Source of the DNA: Pseudomonas brassicacearum
GTDB taxonomy: Bacteria; Pseudomonadota; Gammaproteobacteria; Pseudomonadales; Pseudomonadaceae
Assembly (NCBI RefSeq): GCF_009601685.2
Contig: NZ_CP045701.2
Coordinates: 1,674,001-1,738,000 of the forward strand
Length of the DNA: 64,000 nt
Direction of reading: 5' to 3'
Below are positions 63,006-64,000 of this stretch, piece after piece; positions within the stretch are counted from its first letter, which is position 1, and each line of letters starts with the position of its first letter. Both the position numbers and the translations under genes were made by a program. The notes below the pieces were generated by a model. The model made no database searches, was not told the DNA's origin, and saw only the letters and a list, made by a program, of their open reading frames with translations.

Positions 63006-63821
63006 ATGACCAGCGCAGAGCTCGCCAGACCCAGCCGCAAACAGCGTGTTCGCACCTTGTGGATTTCCGACGTGCACCTGGGCACCCGGGATTGCCAGGC
63101 CGAGCACTTGTCGCAGTTCCTCAAGGGTTACCACGCCGACAAGATCTACTTGGTGGGCGACATCATCGATGGCTGGAAACTGCGCGGTGGCATGTATTGG
63201 CCCCAGGCCCACACCAACGTCATTCGCCGCTTGCTGACCATGAGCAAGCGCGGCACTGAAGTGATCTACGTCACCGGCAATCATGACGAATTCCTGCGGC
63301 GCTATTCGAAGCTGATCCTGGGCAATATCCAGCTGGTGGACGAAGCGGTGCACGTCACTGCCGATGGTCGGCACCTGTTGGTGATCCATGGCGACCAGTT
63401 CGATGTCATCACCCGGTACCATCGTTGGCTGGCGTTCCTCGGGGATTCGGCCTACGAGTTCACCCTCACGCTGAACCGCTGGCTCAACCATTGGCGGGCC
63501 CGTTACGGCTACGGCTACTGGTCGTTGTCGGCGTACCTCAAGCACAAGGTCAAGACCGCCGTCAGCTTCATCAGCGATTTTGAAGAAGCGATCGCCCACG
63601 AGTGTGTGAAGCGCGAACTGCATGGCGTGGTTTGTGGGCATATCCACCATGCCGAGATCCGCAAAGTGGGTGAGGTGGATTACCTCAATTGTGGCGACTG
63701 GGTCGAATCCTGCACGGCGCTGATCGAGCATTGGGACGGGTCGATCGAGTTGTATCGGTTGGCGGAGGCCCAGGCGCGCGAAGCGCAGTTGAAAGCACTG
63801 AAAGTCGCCGAACCGGCTTGA
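63006..63821 (+). CDS. LpxH-like calcineurin-type metallophosphoesterase
   Basis: 271 residues from ATG 63006 (AGAGGG upstream). Metal-binding motifs are SDVHLG, GDIIDGW, GNHDEF, IHGDQFD and GHIHHAEI, with YLNCGDWVESC near the end. This is the two-metal calcineurin fold in the arrangement of UDP-2,3-diacylglucosamine hydrolases, but the central helical insert differs from classical LpxH. It is therefore better described as an LpxH-related paralogue. A role in lipid A or related phospholipid metabolism is inferred. Element copy 9 begins 4 bp after the stop. Confidence 0.85.
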   Translation: MTSAELARPSRKQRVRTLWISDVHLGTRDCQAEHLSQFLKGYHADKIYLVGDIIDGWKLRGGMYWPQAHTNVIRRLLTMSKRGTEVIYVTGNHDEFLRRYSKLILGNIQLVDEAVHVTADGRHLLVIHGDQFDVITRYHRWLAFLGDSAYEFTLTLNRWLNHWRARYGYGYWSLSAYLKHKVKTAVSFISDFEEAIAHECVKRELHGVVCGHIHHAEIRKVGEVDYLNCGDWVESCTALIEHWDGSIELYRLAEAQAREAQLKALKVAEPA

Positions 63822-63825
63822 AACC

Positions 63826-63927
63826 GTAGGAGCTGACGAGTGCAACGAGGCTGCGATCTTTCCCCTGACGATTGAATTTCAAGCGAAAGATCAAGATCAA
63901 AAGATCGCAGCCTTCGGCAGCTCCTAC
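63826..63927. repeat. GATC-tract palindromic element, copy 9 (reverse)
   Basis: Arms GTAGGAGCTG / CAGCTCCTAC and two TTGATC units. The right arm overlaps the stop codon of the minus-strand gene that follows. Confidence 0.8.
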
Positions 63928-64000
63928 AGGGCCGGTGCCTGCGTCATCGCCGCCTTGTAGATCGACTGCTTCGGCGTGGCAAACACCCTTTCCAGCATCG
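63924..64000 (-). CDS. 3' end of an unidentified gene leaving the window
   Basis: The last codons read MLERVFATPKQSIYKAAMTQ then APAL and a TAG stop (63924-63926) that lies inside element copy 9. Too little is present to name a family. Confidence 0.55.
   Translation of the reverse strand, partial: MLERVFATPKQSIYKAAMTQAPAL

Overview
The window looks like the chromosome of a Pseudomonas of the fluorescens group. It has high-GC coding sequence and Pseudomonas-type REP hairpins (GTGGCGAGGGAGCTTGCTCC type). Several blocks keep a gene order remembered from P. aeruginosa: PA1413/PA1414/PA1418-PA1422 at 28.2-35.6 kb, and recQ - marR - fimV-like - plpD (PA3344-PA3339) at 53.4-60.6 kb. Species assignment is an inference. 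No tRNA, rRNA or CRISPR array was seen.

Layout. 0-5 kb: end of a DEAD-box helicase gene, a small periplasmic protein, and a large secreted protein with Asp-box-like repeats and a C-terminal CxxCH. 5-20 kb: a two-partner secretion / contact-dependent inhibition locus. It holds a CdiB-type transporter and a 3,566-residue CdiA-type exoprotein whose tip resembles the colicin D tRNase, followed by a colicin-D-like immunity gene. Next come a decayed Y1 (HUH) transposase element, the tail of an older displaced toxin with its own immunity gene, and a 176-bp duplicated downstream flank. 20-25 kb: small hypothetical genes, a DUF899 thioredoxin-like protein, a DUF6279-type lipoprotein, a TorF-type porin, a cvfB-like S1 protein and two strongly structured intergenic segments. 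25-29.4 kb: an NCS1 nucleobase/allantoin-type permease behind a candidate sigma-54 promoter, an MFS exporter with a divergent LysR regulator, and a PA1414-like mini-gene. 29.7-36.2 kb: the 4-guanidinobutyrate utilisation cluster (symporter, NCS1 permease, NTF2-like protein, gbuA) with the divergent regulator gbuR, then tapT.

36-50 kb: a type I secretion system (lapC-, lapB-, lapE-like) divergent from a 2,609-residue LapA/MapA-class adhesin. The adhesin carries a TAAG site in its retention module, long near-identical Ig-like repeats, a vWA domain and RTX repeats. 50-64 kb: an Ig-repeat protein of unknown role, YbaN- and YgfB-family genes, recQ, a MarR regulator, a FimV-like protein, the PlpD patatin autotransporter, a SelT/W/H-family (Rdx) protein, a DMT exporter, an AraC regulator, an LpxH-like phosphoesterase, and the end of a gene leaving the window.

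Three surface-protein export routes lie in one window: type Vb (CdiB/A), type I (Lap-like) and type Vd (PlpD). Nine copies of one hypervariable palindromic intergenic element are scattered between genes. Each has an inner (TTGATC)n or (TTTTGATC)n tract, and some have a tandem 11-bp arm. Three copies sit inside a pair of inverted REPs. The best leads for something undescribed are this element family, the leader RNA candidate at 20.11-20.27 kb with two mutually exclusive folds, and the CDI toxin-exchange scar at 17.1-19.8 kb.
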